Below, piece after piece: positions 39,365 through 49,064 of a stretch of 51,223 nucleotides of DNA. Position numbers and translations under genes: made by a program. Within the stretch, counting starts at the first letter, position 1. Every line of letters starts with the position of its first letter. The stretch spans positions 1 to 51,223 of the forward strand of contig USHF01000001.1 in assembly GCA_900554465.1 (NCBI GenBank), given 5' to 3'. The stretch comes from an uncultured Collinsella sp. (lineage in GTDB: Bacteria > Actinomycetota > Coriobacteriia > Coriobacteriales > Coriobacteriaceae). The notes beneath the pieces were generated by a model, which was not told where the DNA came from, did not search any database, and was given only the letters and a program-made list of their open reading frames with translations.

Positions 39365-40705
39365 CTACACCTCAGGAGCCTTGGCTACGGTCTCGCTCTC
39401 GGCTGTGAGCGGTCGGTTGTCGATGCGGCGGCCCAGGCGGTCGAGCTTCACGAGCAGCCACTCGATGGGATTGGGCCCCGTTCCTTCCTCGTCGGCAACC
39501 AGGTCCATAACGGCGATCTTGGTGCCGTCCTGCTTAAGCGTAACGCTGCCCACCTTGTCGCCAACATGCACCGTGCCCGAAAGGTCATCGTAGCTAACCT
39601 TTTCGGTCACTTCGCCGGCGAGTGAGAACACCGTTGCCTGTGCGGCGGGGTCGGCGAGCGTGGCGTCGATCGTCTTGTCCGTCCAATCTGTCTGGCTAAT
39701 GCGCGCCATGAGCGGGTTGCCGTTGGCGGTCTTCTCCTGCGTGTTGGCGATCGCGACCGTGACCTTGTGGCCGTAGTACCAGTTGGCAAGGGTGGCGGTA
39801 TCGGTAAAGCGCTGGTCGGTGGTGGTGGAGTTCAAAATAACAGTGTAGATCTCGTCGCCGTCGCGGTTGTAGGCGCTCGTAAAGCAATAGCCCGCGTCGT
39901 CGGTGGTGCCGGTCTTGCCACCAATGTTTCCGTCCTGACCGAGCAAAACGTTGTGCGTGTCCATGGAATGCGAATGGTCTGAGCCATCGGCGCCCGTGAC
40001 CTCAATCCAAGAATCCTCGCTCGCGACGACTTCACGAATCGTATCGTCTTTCATGGCTTCCTGCATCATCAGTGCCACGTCATGTGCGGTTGAGTGCATG
40101 TCGCCGGCCCACTCATCAAAGTCCAGACCGTGTGGGTTCTCAAAGACCGTGCCGGTGCAGCCGAGCTTTTTGGCGCGCTCGTTCATGGCCTTCACAAAGG
40201 TTGCCTCGGCGTCTTTGGTCTTGGGGTCGATCTTTTTGCCCACGTACTCGGCAAGCACGATGGCGGCGTCGTTGCCCGAGGGGATCATTAGGCCGCGTAG
40301 TGCCTGCTCCACGGTGAGCTCGTCGCCTTCGAGTAGGCCGGCAGTCGAGTTGCCTACGGTGGCGGCAGCGTTGCTCACCGTGACCTTCTCGTCCATCTTG
40401 CAGTTTTCGACGGTCAGGATTGCGGTCATGACCTTGGTGATCGAGGCAATCTTGACCTGCTCATCGGCGCCGCGTCCATAGTAGACGGTGCCGTCCTTGC
40501 CCATGACGAGGGCATTGGTTGCCTCGATATCGCGCAGGTTTTCTGTCGTGATGCCGCGGACGTCGGCGGTCTTGCCGCAGACGTCGTCGGTCGTGAGCAC
40601 TTGGGCACCGGCAACAGCAGGTACGCCGGCAACAAGGGCGATGGCGCAGGCAAAGCCGGCGGCAAGCTGGGCGGGGCGTTTTGCAAAAGAGGTGAGGGAC
40701 TTCAC
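39365..40705 (-). CDS. D-alanyl-D-alanine carboxypeptidase (S11 family, DacA-like)
   Basis: 446 residues from GTG 40705. A TATACT promoter element at 40745-40750 rules out the longer in-frame starts. It has a signal peptide (KRPAQLAAGFACAIALVAGVPAVAGA). Serine penicillin-binding enzyme that removes the last D-Ala of peptidoglycan stem peptides. Active-site motifs: S-x-x-K in ASITK (Ser ~88), SGN in MIPSGNDAA, KTG in GGKTGTT. A C-terminal beta domain (VFSLAGEVTEKVSYDDLSGTVHVGDKVGSVTLKQDG) is typical of PBP5-type enzymes; no clear amphipathic membrane anchor, but a basic/helical end (IEWLLVKLDRLGRRI). Divergent from a VanRS-like pair. Confidence 0.92.
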   Translation of the reverse strand: MKSLTSFAKRPAQLAAGFACAIALVAGVPAVAGAQVLTTDDVCGKTADVRGITTENLRDIEATNALVMGKDGTVYYGRGADEQVKIASITKVMTAILTVENCKMDEKVTVSNAAATVGNSTAGLLEGDELTVEQALRGLMIPSGNDAAIVLAEYVGKKIDPKTKDAEATFVKAMNERAKKLGCTGTVFENPHGLDFDEWAGDMHSTAHDVALMMQEAMKDDTIREVVASEDSWIEVTGADGSDHSHSMDTHNVLLGQDGNIGGKTGTTDDAGYCFTSAYNRDGDEIYTVILNSTTTDQRFTDTATLANWYYGHKVTVAIANTQEKTANGNPLMARISQTDWTDKTIDATLADPAAQATVFSLAGEVTEKVSYDDLSGTVHVGDKVGSVTLKQDGTKIAVMDLVADEEGTGPNPIEWLLVKLDRLGRRIDNRPLTAESETVAKAPEV

Positions 40706-40744
40706 AGATTTCGCTTTCGACGGGATGGTCTCTTCTGGCACTAG

Positions 40745-40750
40745 AGTATA
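40745..40750 (-). promoter_or_regulatory. -10 box of the D,D-carboxypeptidase gene
   Basis: TATACT on the minus strand, 40 bases before GTG 40705. No good -35 is seen, which fits activator control. Confidence 0.45.
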
Positions 40751-40902
40751 TCGTTTGCCGGCGACGACGATCGTTGCGTGCGCGCATGGCCCGCATTCGT
40801 GCTCGAATGGGCGCAAGGGTGCTTAAGGTCGACTTAATCGCCCACGCTTGTTGTGTGTGGCGGGCGCCGCCTCGGGCATAATGGAGCGCGAGAGGAGCAC
40901 GC

Positions 40903-41598
40903 ATGAACGAGCGCATACTGGTAGTTGATGACGAGAAGGCCATCGCCGACCTGGTTGGTATCTACCTTACAAAAGAGGGCTTTGACGTCCAGATCGCCTA
41001 CAGCGGGGCCGATGCGGCCAAGGCGATTCTGGAGCAGGAGTTTGATCTGGCGCTGCTGGATGTCATGCTGCCTGATATCGACGGCTTTGAGCTGTTGCGT
41101 ACGATCCGTTCCAGCCATACCTATCCCGTAATTATGTTGACGGCACGCGATGCCCAGCAGGATAAGATCGAAGGCCTTTCGCTTGGCGCGGACGATTACG
41201 TGGTCAAGCCGTTCCGCCCGCTGGAGCTCATCGCGCGCGTTCATGCTCAGTTGCGTCGCTACACCAGCTACGGTAGCCGCGCGCAGGCGACCGAGTTGCC
41301 GACCCTCCAGCTCGACGGCCTCGAGATCAACCGTGACGCTCGCTCCGTGACGGTGGACGGTGCGCCGGTGCGCCTCACGCCCATCGAGTATTCCATCTTG
41401 CTGTATCTGGCCGAGCATCGCGGCAGCGTAGTGCCCGTGGAGGACCTGTTCCGCGCGGTGTGGAACGAGGACTTTATGCCCGGCTCCAACAATACGGTTA
41501 TGGTGCACATTCGCCATCTGCGCGAAAAGATCGGCGACGATGCCCAGAAGCCGCGCTTTATCAAAAACGTCTGGGGCGTCGGCTACATAATCGAATAA
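40903..41598 (+). CDS. VanR-like OmpR-family response regulator
   Basis: 231 residues. Receiver domain with acidic pair VDDEK, phospho-acceptor Asp in LALLDVMLPDIDGFELL (~52), Thr/Lys switch residues in IMLTAR and VVKPFRPLELIARV, followed by a winged-helix DNA-binding domain (LTPIEYSILLYLAEHRGSVVPVEDLFRAVW..., NNTVMVHIRHLREKIGDD, VWGVGYIIE). Receiver and linker read like VanR of vancomycin-resistance clusters. Partner kinase follows after 25 bases. Divergent from the D,D-carboxypeptidase gene, a plausible target. Confidence 0.9.
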   Translation: MNERILVVDDEKAIADLVGIYLTKEGFDVQIAYSGADAAKAILEQEFDLALLDVMLPDIDGFELLRTIRSSHTYPVIMLTARDAQQDKIEGLSLGADDYVVKPFRPLELIARVHAQLRRYTSYGSRAQATELPTLQLDGLEINRDARSVTVDGAPVRLTPIEYSILLYLAEHRGSVVPVEDLFRAVWNEDFMPGSNNTVMVHIRHLREKIGDDAQKPRFIKNVWGVGYIIE

Positions 41599-41623
41599 CG
41601 CCTTTGATGGTGGGGGAGTAGAT

Positions 41624-42862
41624 ATGACAAAAGACGATAGGCGGGCATTCGAGGTACCCGATCGACTCTTTGAATACGTAAGGGCGGTCGTTGACAACCG
41701 TGCGTTAGCGACGGTGCTGCTCTTTTTGCTGAGTCTGCTGCTCATCGGCATTGACAATATCGTTGGCATCTTGGCAGTTCTATTCATTGGCTTTTTGCTG
41801 ATTGATCGATTCGAAATCGTTCGCCGCTGTGTGGTGATCGGCGGCGCCGCGTGGACAATTACGTTGGCGATCGGGTCCATGGCGCTTGGCGGTATTGGCG
41901 AGCCCGTATTCTTTGACGCCGGCTTTGTGTTCAACATGCTTGGATTTGTGCTGGTGCTTGCCGTGTGCGTCCTGTTCTTCTGCGGACGCGCCCTGTACTA
42001 CCAGGGTTACGAGCAGGGCGAGCTGCACGCCGACCGCGTGATTGCCGCCCGCATTCAGGACCGTCTGATCGATAACCCCGACACATGGGACAACATTGAC
42101 GGCGACTTCCTCGAGGTCGAGGGCGCGCTCAACCGGGCGCGCGATTGCGAGCGTAGGGTTCAACAAGCCCTGCGTGACGAATCCCACCGCAAAGATGACC
42201 TGGTGACGTACCTGGCGCACGACCTGCGCACGCCGCTCGCCAGCGTGGTGGGCTACCTTTCGCTCTTGCAGGAGGCCCCCGATTTGCCGCTTGAGCAGCG
42301 CACACGTTTTACGGGCGTGGCACTCGACAAGGCCCACCGGCTCGATGCGCTCATCGAGGAGTTCTTCGACATCACGCGCTTTGATTTCCACGATATCGTG
42401 CTCACCCGCAGCTACGTCGATTTGGGGCTCTTACTGGCACAGGTGGCCGACGAGTTCTATCCCATTCTCAACGAACAGCATAAAGAAGCCCAGGTTGATA
42501 TCTGCGAGGATCTGACGGTGCTCGTGGACGGCGACAAGATGGCTCGCGTATTCAACAACATCATGAAAAACGCCGTTGCCTATAGCTATGAAGGCTCGAT
42601 GATCACGATTGAGGCCAGACGTTTGGGTAACGGCGGCGTGCGCGTACGATTTATAAACCAGGGCGATCCGATCCCTGAGCCAAAGCTCAAGGTGATCTTT
42701 GAGAAGTTCTATCGCCTGGATGCGGCGCGTGCGACCAATCGCGGTGGTGCCGGTTTGGGCCTTGCTATTGCCAAGGAGATCATCGCGGCACACGGCGGTA
42801 CCGTTGCATGTGAATCGACGCCCGAACACACGATATTCACCATCGAGCTGCCCGCCGCATAG
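41624..42862 (+). CDS. VanS-like sensor histidine kinase
   Basis: 412 residues. Two or more N-terminal membrane segments (ATVLLFLLSLLLIGIDNIVGILAVLFIGFLL and a pair near 70-120), a linker helix, dimerisation domain with HDLRTPLASVVGYLSLLQEAPDLPLEQR (phospho-His), and ATPase domain with N box VFNNIMKNAVAYS, F box FEKFYRLD and G2 box GGAGLGLAIAKEI. The sequence around DLVTYLAHDLRTPL and FDIT-RF closely follows VanS-type kinases as I recall them. No vanHAX genes are present, so the role is more likely cell-wall housekeeping or stress sensing than resistance. Confidence 0.88.
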   Translation: MTKDDRRAFEVPDRLFEYVRAVVDNRALATVLLFLLSLLLIGIDNIVGILAVLFIGFLLIDRFEIVRRCVVIGGAAWTITLAIGSMALGGIGEPVFFDAGFVFNMLGFVLVLAVCVLFFCGRALYYQGYEQGELHADRVIAARIQDRLIDNPDTWDNIDGDFLEVEGALNRARDCERRVQQALRDESHRKDDLVTYLAHDLRTPLASVVGYLSLLQEAPDLPLEQRTRFTGVALDKAHRLDALIEEFFDITRFDFHDIVLTRSYVDLGLLLAQVADEFYPILNEQHKEAQVDICEDLTVLVDGDKMARVFNNIMKNAVAYSYEGSMITIEARRLGNGGVRVRFINQGDPIPEPKLKVIFEKFYRLDAARATNRGGAGLGLAIAKEIIAAHGGTVACESTPEHTIFTIELPAA

Positions 42863-42923
42863 CTAGCGTGCCCTTACAAACACTTGACAATGTGCTCACG
42901 TGCGTATGAGCCGCGATTCCTAC

Positions 42924-42951
42924 TATCGATACTGCTGAATTGATATCGATA
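42924..42951 (+). promoter_or_regulatory. Paired TATCGATA sites before pstB
   Basis: TATCGATA occurs at 42924-42931 and 42944-42951, spaced exactly 20 bases (two helical turns). A TTGACA near 42882 may be the -35 of a promoter. The pair could bind a dimeric regulator. Confidence 0.4.
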
Positions 42952-42965
42952 TGGAGGTGTGCGGT

Positions 42966-43841
<876 letters not shown>

Positions 43842-43905
43842 CGCTGTCTTTTACAGGTGCTTTTAGGGTTAAGATGCGGTCATATCGGCCGCAAAGGGGT
43901 TCAAC

Positions 43906-44634
43906 ATGATCTATTACGTCGAGGACGATGACAACATCAGGGATTTGACGGTCTACGCGCTGCGCAAGCAGGGAATCGAGGCCGAGGGCTTTTCGTGCGA
44001 TGGCGAGTTTAAAGCTGCCGTGGCGCGACGGGTGCCCGATGCTGTGCTGCTCGATATCATGCTGCCCGACACCGATGGCTTGGCGATTATGCGCCGCCTG
44101 CGTGCCGATCGCCTGACGGCGACGGTGCCCATCATGATGCTTACCGCCAAGGACACCGAGCTCGACAAGGTGATGGCGCTCGATGGCGGTGCCGACGATT
44201 ACCTGACTAAGCCGTTTTCGCTCATGGAGCTTGCGAGCCGCTGCCGCGCACTGCTGCGTCGCGGCGGCATGGTCAAGCAGGCGAGCGATGTGCTCAGCGT
44301 GGGGGACATCGTGCTCTCGCCCGGCCATCGCGAGGTGACCGTTGCCGGCGAGCCGCTTAAGCTCACCCTGCGCGAGTTCGACCTGCTCGAGTACCTCATG
44401 CGCAAGCCCGGCGTGGTCTTTACCCGCGAGTCGTTGCTGCAGAGCGTGTGGGGCTGGGACTTCGACGGCGGTTCGCGCACCGTTGACGTGCACGTGCAGA
44501 CGCTTCGCCAAAAACTGGGCGAGCATGCCAGCGCCATCGAGACCGTGCGCGGCGTGGGTTATCGCCTGGCCGAGCCTTCTGCCGGTGATGGTGCCGAAGG
44601 TGACGACACCGCGTCCACCGCATCGGGGGAGTAA
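43906..44634 (+). CDS. PhoB-like OmpR-family response regulator
   Basis: 242 residues. Receiver with YYVEDDDNIRDL, phospho-Asp in AVLLDIMLPDTDGLAIM (~50), MMLTAKDTELDKV and YLTKPFSLMEL, then a winged-helix domain (LTLREFDLLEYLMRKPGVVFTRESLLQSVWGWDFDGGSRTVDVHVQTLRQKLGE). Acidic Gly/Ala-rich tail after VGYRLAE. Close after pstB and 3 bases before its kinase, so probably the phosphate-limitation regulator, though that is inferred from context. Confidence 0.88.
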   Translation: MIYYVEDDDNIRDLTVYALRKQGIEAEGFSCDGEFKAAVARRVPDAVLLDIMLPDTDGLAIMRRLRADRLTATVPIMMLTAKDTELDKVMALDGGADDYLTKPFSLMELASRCRALLRRGGMVKQASDVLSVGDIVLSPGHREVTVAGEPLKLTLREFDLLEYLMRKPGVVFTRESLLQSVWGWDFDGGSRTVDVHVQTLRQKLGEHASAIETVRGVGYRLAEPSAGDGAEGDDTASTASGE

Positions 44635-44637
44635 CCC

Positions 44638-46062
44638 GTGGTCTTCGCCCCCCAGGGAAAACATACGCTGTCGCACCGCGTTTTTGTGACGATCTTTGTC
44701 TGCGCCATGGCGGTTATCGTGGCGTTTACGGTGCTGGGTGCGTTCTTTGTGCAAAACACTTTGGCGGATGCCACGAGTGCCAATCTGGCGCAGGAAACTG
44801 AGCTCATTGCTGCCGCCCTCGACGAGCAGCAGGAGCCCATTCCGTTCTTGCGAAGCCTCGATCGCGAGGATCTTCGTATCACGCTGATCAATAAGGACGG
44901 ATCTGTTGCCTACGACAACGAGGCGTCGCCTTCCACACTGCCCAACCATGGCGATCGCCCCGAGGTCATCGAGGCCTTTGAGAGTGGTTCGGGTTCCGCG
45001 GAGCGCGCAAGCTCTACACTCGACGAGATTATGCTGTATCGCGCCGTCACCCTTGATAACGGCCAGGTCGTTCGCTTGGCGCAGGCCCAGCCTGGCGTTG
45101 CGGCGATTTTGCTGTCGATGCTGGCGCCGATGCTGCTTATCGCAGCAGCGGGTGCAGTACTCTCGTTTTTTATGGCGCGCCGTGAGTCCCGTGCCATCAT
45201 CGCGCCGTTACAAGAGGTGGATTTGGACCACCCGCGCCGTAGCTATGAGCACGCCTATGCCGAGATGGTCCCCATGCTTGAGCGTATCGAGTCGCAGCGC
45301 CAGGACCTCAAGCGCCAAATGGCGGTGCTAGCGGACAACGACCGTATGCGCCGCGAGTTCACGGCGAATATCACTCATGAGCTCAAGACGCCGCTTACGG
45401 CGATTTCGGGCTATGCCGAGCTCATCGCAAACGGCATGGTTGAGGGCGAGGATGACCTGCGCAACTTTGGCGGTCGCATCTATCGTGAGGCGGGCCGCTT
45501 GGCAGCGCTTGTCAACGATATCCTTACGCTGTCTAACTTGGACGAGGCCGAGCGTGCAACTGAGGGCGAGGCGGTGCCCATTGGGTCCACGGAGCCTATT
45601 GAGCTCTCGCGTGCCATCTACACGGTTGAGCAGCGTCTTGAACAGGTCGCCCGTCAGGCGAATGTGACGATAAGTCATGAGACCAAGCCTGTGGTCATCG
45701 AAGGCGTGTCGCGCTTGATTGACGAGCTCATCTACAATCTGGCAAGCAACGCCATCCGCTACAATCGACCCGGCGGTACGGTTACGCTGCAGTGCGGCAC
45801 CAACGACGAAGGCCATCCGTTCCTCGCGGTCGCCGACACGGGAATCGGTATCGCGCCTGAAGAACAGGGCAAGGTATTTGAGCGGTTCTATCGCGTGGAT
45901 AAGAGTAGATCCAAGGCACGCGGCGGAACCGGCCTGGGGCTTGCCATTGTCAAGCATGCGGCCCTGTATCATCACGCCACGCTCGATCTATCGAGCGAGT
46001 TGGGCGTGGGAACCACCATTACGGTGGCGTTTCCCATACAGCAGGACGAGCCATTCGCATAG
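44638..46062 (+). CDS. PhoR-like sensor histidine kinase
   Basis: 474 residues from GTG 44638. Membrane helix at about 14-40 and another at about 155-180 flank an extracytoplasmic sensor domain of ~115 residues. Dimerisation and phosphotransfer segment REFTANITHELKTPLTAISGYAELIANGM, then N box ELIYNLASNAIRYN, G1 AVADTGIGI, F box VFERFYRVDKSRS and G2 GGTGLGLAIVKH. The linker between helix 2 and the His domain is short, without a clear HAMP or PAS domain. Three bases downstream of the regulator gene, hence the same transcript. Confidence 0.9.
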   Translation: MVFAPQGKHTLSHRVFVTIFVCAMAVIVAFTVLGAFFVQNTLADATSANLAQETELIAAALDEQQEPIPFLRSLDREDLRITLINKDGSVAYDNEASPSTLPNHGDRPEVIEAFESGSGSAERASSTLDEIMLYRAVTLDNGQVVRLAQAQPGVAAILLSMLAPMLLIAAAGAVLSFFMARRESRAIIAPLQEVDLDHPRRSYEHAYAEMVPMLERIESQRQDLKRQMAVLADNDRMRREFTANITHELKTPLTAISGYAELIANGMVEGEDDLRNFGGRIYREAGRLAALVNDILTLSNLDEAERATEGEAVPIGSTEPIELSRAIYTVEQRLEQVARQANVTISHETKPVVIEGVSRLIDELIYNLASNAIRYNRPGGTVTLQCGTNDEGHPFLAVADTGIGIAPEEQGKVFERFYRVDKSRSKARGGTGLGLAIVKHAALYHHATLDLSSELGVGTTITVAFPIQQDEPFA

Positions 46063-46087
46063 CGACACAACATAGATATTGATGCAG

Positions 46088-46116
46088 ACGCCGCATTTGA
46101 CTTTCGGGTGCGGCGT
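46088..46116 (+). terminator. Probable terminator of the PhoB/PhoR-like operon
   Basis: 8-bp perfect stem ACGCCGCA (46088-46095) / TGCGGCGT (46109-46116). The following TGTTGTGC is only weakly T-rich. Confidence 0.5.
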
Positions 46117-46257
46117 TGTTGTGCAATTTTACGATTGCTTCCGTCATTTTTACAGGAGAGCCTGTTTCTTATGTATAGAGTTTGGTCTCGGTAAAAAGAT
46201 GCGATAACATACGGACAGTTTTGTCAATCCGAACTGGGGAAATGAAAGGCAAGCTGC

Positions 46258-46914
46258 ATGACCCTTCTCGAACTGTTCCAGCTGCTCAAAAAGCACCTCA
46301 AGCTGGTCATCACCCTTCCGGTGGTCTGCGCGATCGCCATGGGCATCGTGTCCTTCGTTGCGATGGACAACACCTATACCGCGACGACGAGCATGTACAT
46401 TCTCGCCAAGACCGACGATAGCGGTCAGATGAGCTACAACGATCTCTCGGCGAGCCAGATGCTTTCCAACGATATCGCCACGCTGCTGGATAGCGATAGC
46501 GTTAAGAGCGGCGCCGCCAATGAACTGGGCCTCACCGATCTGGATGACTACAAAGTGTCTGTTTCCTCCGAGACCACCACGCGTGTCATTACGCTTTCGG
46601 TTACCGGCACCGATGCCAAGGAGACGGCTAAGGTCGCAAAGGCCATAGCTAGCTCGGTGAGTACGGTCGCTCAGAACGTCGGCGCTGCCCAGAGCATCAA
46701 CGTTATCGACGAGGCTAAGACCCCCGAAGCCCCCAGCGGTCCCAAGCGTATGCTGTACGTTGCTGTCGCGTTCCTCGCGGGCATCTTTATCGCAGTTGCC
46801 TATGTCGTTTTGGCAGACATGCTCAATACCCGCATCCGCGGTGCCGAAGAGGCAGAAGAGCTCCTGGGCATTCCCGTTGTTGGCCGAATTCCGGCTATGA
46901 AAGGTGGTAAATAG
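46258..46914 (+). CDS. Polysaccharide chain-length regulator / kinase activator (CpsC/Wzz-like)
   Basis: 218 residues. Two membrane helices (KLVITLPVVCAIAMGIVSFVA and MLYVAVAFLAGIFIAVAYVVLA) flank an extracytoplasmic domain, the topology of the Gram-positive CpsC/CapA family. A Pro-rich EAKTPEAPSGPKR precedes helix 2, as usual. A short cytoplasmic tail (GAEEAEELLGIPVVGRIPAM) is the part that activates the adjacent tyrosine kinase. Start ATG after GAAAGG. Three bases before the CpsD-like gene. Confidence 0.9.
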   Translation: MTLLELFQLLKKHLKLVITLPVVCAIAMGIVSFVAMDNTYTATTSMYILAKTDDSGQMSYNDLSASQMLSNDIATLLDSDSVKSGAANELGLTDLDDYKVSVSSETTTRVITLSVTGTDAKETAKVAKAIASSVSTVAQNVGAAQSINVIDEAKTPEAPSGPKRMLYVAVAFLAGIFIAVAYVVLADMLNTRIRGAEEAEELLGIPVVGRIPAMKGGK

Positions 46915-46916
46915 GC

Positions 46917-47654
46917 ATGGCTAAGGCAAAGAACACCGATAAGCTCGTTGTACAGAATGCCGCCAAGACCCTTCTGGCCAACATCCGCTTTGCGAGCGTG
47001 GACGACCCCATTCGCACCATTACCGTCACGTCCTCGATTCCCAACGAGGGCAAGTCTACGGTTTCCATTAACCTTGCTCAGGCAATCGCCACGAGCGGCA
47101 AGTCCGTGCTCCTGGTCGAGTGCGATATGCGCCGCAGGTCCCTTGCCGATATGCTTGGCGTCCGCTCCCGCGGTGGACTCTATGCGGTCCTTTCCGAGCA
47201 GATCTCCATTGACCAGGCAATTGTCGAGACGGGTCAGAAGAACTTCTACTTCCTCGATGCCGAGCCGCATATTCCCAATCCTGCCGACATCATCGTCTCT
47301 CACCGCTTTTCCAAGTTGGTCAAGGCACTGTCTGCTAAGTTCCAGTACGTCATCTTCGATGCTCCCCCGGTTGGCACCTTCATCGATGCTGCCGAGATTG
47401 CCAGCCTGACCGACGGCGCGCTGTTCGTGGTGCGCGAGAACTTTACCAAGCGCGAAGAGGCGCTCAACGCCATCGGTCAGCTTAAGAAGTCCGAGAAGGT
47501 CAAGCTCATCGGTACCGTCATGAATTACTGTGAGACCGAGACCAGCGAGTACTACTATTCTTACTACACCAAGGACGGTAAGAAGGTTAAGAAGGGCTCC
47601 GACGGTCAGGGCACTTCCAAAAAGGGCATCTTCACCAACCGAGCAAACGTTTAG
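46917..47654 (+). CDS. Bacterial tyrosine kinase (CpsD/CapB-like)
   Basis: 245 residues. Soluble BY-kinase that regulates capsule or exopolysaccharide export. Walker A SSIPNEGKST (~39-48), Walker A' VLLVECDMRRRSLADMLG, Walker B YVIFDAPP. A C-terminal tyrosine cluster YYYSYYTKDGKKVKKG is the autophosphorylation tail. Works with the upstream membrane activator and is opposed by the PHP phosphatase downstream. The FRAG-type activator is separate, as in Gram-positives. Confidence 0.93.
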   Translation: MAKAKNTDKLVVQNAAKTLLANIRFASVDDPIRTITVTSSIPNEGKSTVSINLAQAIATSGKSVLLVECDMRRRSLADMLGVRSRGGLYAVLSEQISIDQAIVETGQKNFYFLDAEPHIPNPADIIVSHRFSKLVKALSAKFQYVIFDAPPVGTFIDAAEIASLTDGALFVVRENFTKREEALNAIGQLKKSEKVKLIGTVMNYCETETSEYYYSYYTKDGKKVKKGSDGQGTSKKGIFTNRANV

Positions 47655-47671
47655 TTGATTAGGGCCGACCT

Positions 47672-48322
47672 ATGCGTGACATTCATTGCCATATCTTGCC
47701 GGGTGTAGACGACGGCGCCGCCGATCTCGATGAGAGCTTGGCGATGCTCGAGGCTGCCAAGCGGGCCGGTGTAACCAGAATCGTTTGCACTCCTCACTGC
47801 CGTGATCCCTATTTTGATTACGACAAGATGTGGGATGCCTTTGAGCTGCTGCGCGATAACGCTGACGGTTTTCCGCTCCAGATGGGCTTCGAGGTCAACC
47901 ATCGAAAGCTCGTTGAACTTGGTATCGATGCCGCGGAGCACTTGCATTTCGATGGGACCAACGAGTTTCTGCTCGAGCTTTCGACGCATGCCGATGCGTA
48001 TGCGTTTAGAGAATACGAGAACACGATTTACGATTTGCAGTGCCGTGGCTACCAGGTGATCATCGCTCATCCTGAGCGCTATCGTGCGGTTCAAAAGGAT
48101 GTAAGCGTGGCGGAACGCCTGGTCGATATGGGCTGCAAGCTGCAGGCTTCGGCGGACTTTATTGCCGGTGGTCGCTTTGGTCGCGAGAAAAAGCCGGCCC
48201 AGCGCCTGTTCGATCAGAACCTGTACAGCTTCATCGCGAGCGATGCCCATAATGTGGGTCATTACGACTGCCTGGCGAAGGCTCGCGCGAAGTTTAGCGT
48301 GCGCGGAGCTCATTTTCGCTAA
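47672..48322 (+). CDS. PHP-family tyrosine-protein phosphatase (CpsB/YwqE-like)
   Basis: 216 residues. Manganese-dependent PHP-fold phosphatase that dephosphorylates the CpsD-type kinase. Metal-site motifs: MRDIHCHILPGVDDG, ICTPHCRDP-like VCTPHCRD, GFEVN (Glu), IIAHPERYRAVQ (His), FIASDAHNVGH (Asp and His). Start ATG 47672 follows the kinase by 17 bases. No glycosyltransferase or flippase follows, so the effector polysaccharide locus lies elsewhere. Confidence 0.92.
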   Translation: MRDIHCHILPGVDDGAADLDESLAMLEAAKRAGVTRIVCTPHCRDPYFDYDKMWDAFELLRDNADGFPLQMGFEVNHRKLVELGIDAAEHLHFDGTNEFLLELSTHADAYAFREYENTIYDLQCRGYQVIIAHPERYRAVQKDVSVAERLVDMGCKLQASADFIAGGRFGREKKPAQRLFDQNLYSFIASDAHNVGHYDCLAKARAKFSVRGAHFR

Positions 48323-48361
48323 AATCTGTCCCTAACGTTCGCGTTGAATGAAAGGGCAGCC

Positions 48362-48862
48362 ATGGATATCCAACTTAAGACGGGATGCTTTGATGATGCG
48401 GCGTTGGTGCGCCGCGTCGTTTTTATGGACGAGCAGGGCTACGAGAATGAGTTCGACGCTATCGACGAGGACCCGAACTGCATTCATGTGACGCTCTATG
48501 TAGACGGCGAGCTTGCCGGTTGCTCGCGCGTGTTTCCCGAAGAGCTTGAGCGCGCGGCTGACGCAGAGGCTCCGGTGTCGCCGGCGTGCGACTTGGACGA
48601 AGGCGTCGCAGCGGGGGAGACCTACATTATGGGGCGCGTCGCCGTGCTGCCGGCTATGCGTCGTCGTGGTCTGGCGAGCAAGATTGTCGAGGCCAGTGAT
48701 ACGTGCGCGCGTGATGCCGGCGCCAAGCTCATTAAGCTGCACGCGCAGGAATACGTGCTGCCGCTCTATGCCAAGGCGGGTTACACGCAGATTGCCCCGG
48801 TGGACTACGAAGACGAGGGCCAGCCCCATGTTTGGATGGCCAAGCGCGTAGATGGCAGATAG
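48362..48862 (+). CDS. GNAT-family N-acetyltransferase
   Basis: 166 residues from ATG 48362, after GAAAGGGC. Seen: GNAT core with IHVTLYVDGELAGCSRVFPEE, GRVAVLPAMRRRGLASKIVEAS (acetyl-CoA loop, R-R-R-G-L/A) and LHAQEYVLPLYAKAGYTQIA. The layout resembles the ElaA/YjcF-type subgroup. Substrate unknown. Probably in the same transcript as the phosphatase gene. Confidence 0.85.
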   Translation: MDIQLKTGCFDDAALVRRVVFMDEQGYENEFDAIDEDPNCIHVTLYVDGELAGCSRVFPEELERAADAEAPVSPACDLDEGVAAGETYIMGRVAVLPAMRRRGLASKIVEASDTCARDAGAKLIKLHAQEYVLPLYAKAGYTQIAPVDYEDEGQPHVWMAKRVDGR

Positions 48863-48926
48863 GGACGTTCCTTTCCTGCCGGCAGTCGGGGACACCCCTT
48901 GGCAATTGGCGCATCAGAGCGTTTGG

Positions 48927-48952
48927 ACATACAGTTTTTCGATTCCGTATGT
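48927..48952. promoter_or_regulatory. Inverted repeat upstream of htpG
   Basis: ACATAC-N14-GTATGT (48927-48952), about 110 bases before htpG. The related sequences GTTTGGACATA (48921) and GTCTGGACATA (about 48986) form a direct repeat across the region. It does not match CIRCE or HAIR heat-shock operators. A TTATAAAA at about 48972 may be the -10 box. Confidence 0.35.
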
Positions 48953-49064
48953 ATATATGCGCGCTAATGGGTTATAAAATCTAAGTCTGGACATAGCAGG
49001 TCTGCGATGCGGCTCGGGCAACTGGGCCGTTTTTGCGGACGGGGGTAGCGCGAAAGGACTGCAC

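Noticed and set aside
40706..40816. N-terminal extension of the D,D-carboxypeptidase
   Set aside because: It would include the -10 box at 40745-40750 and places 37 residues before a normal signal peptide.
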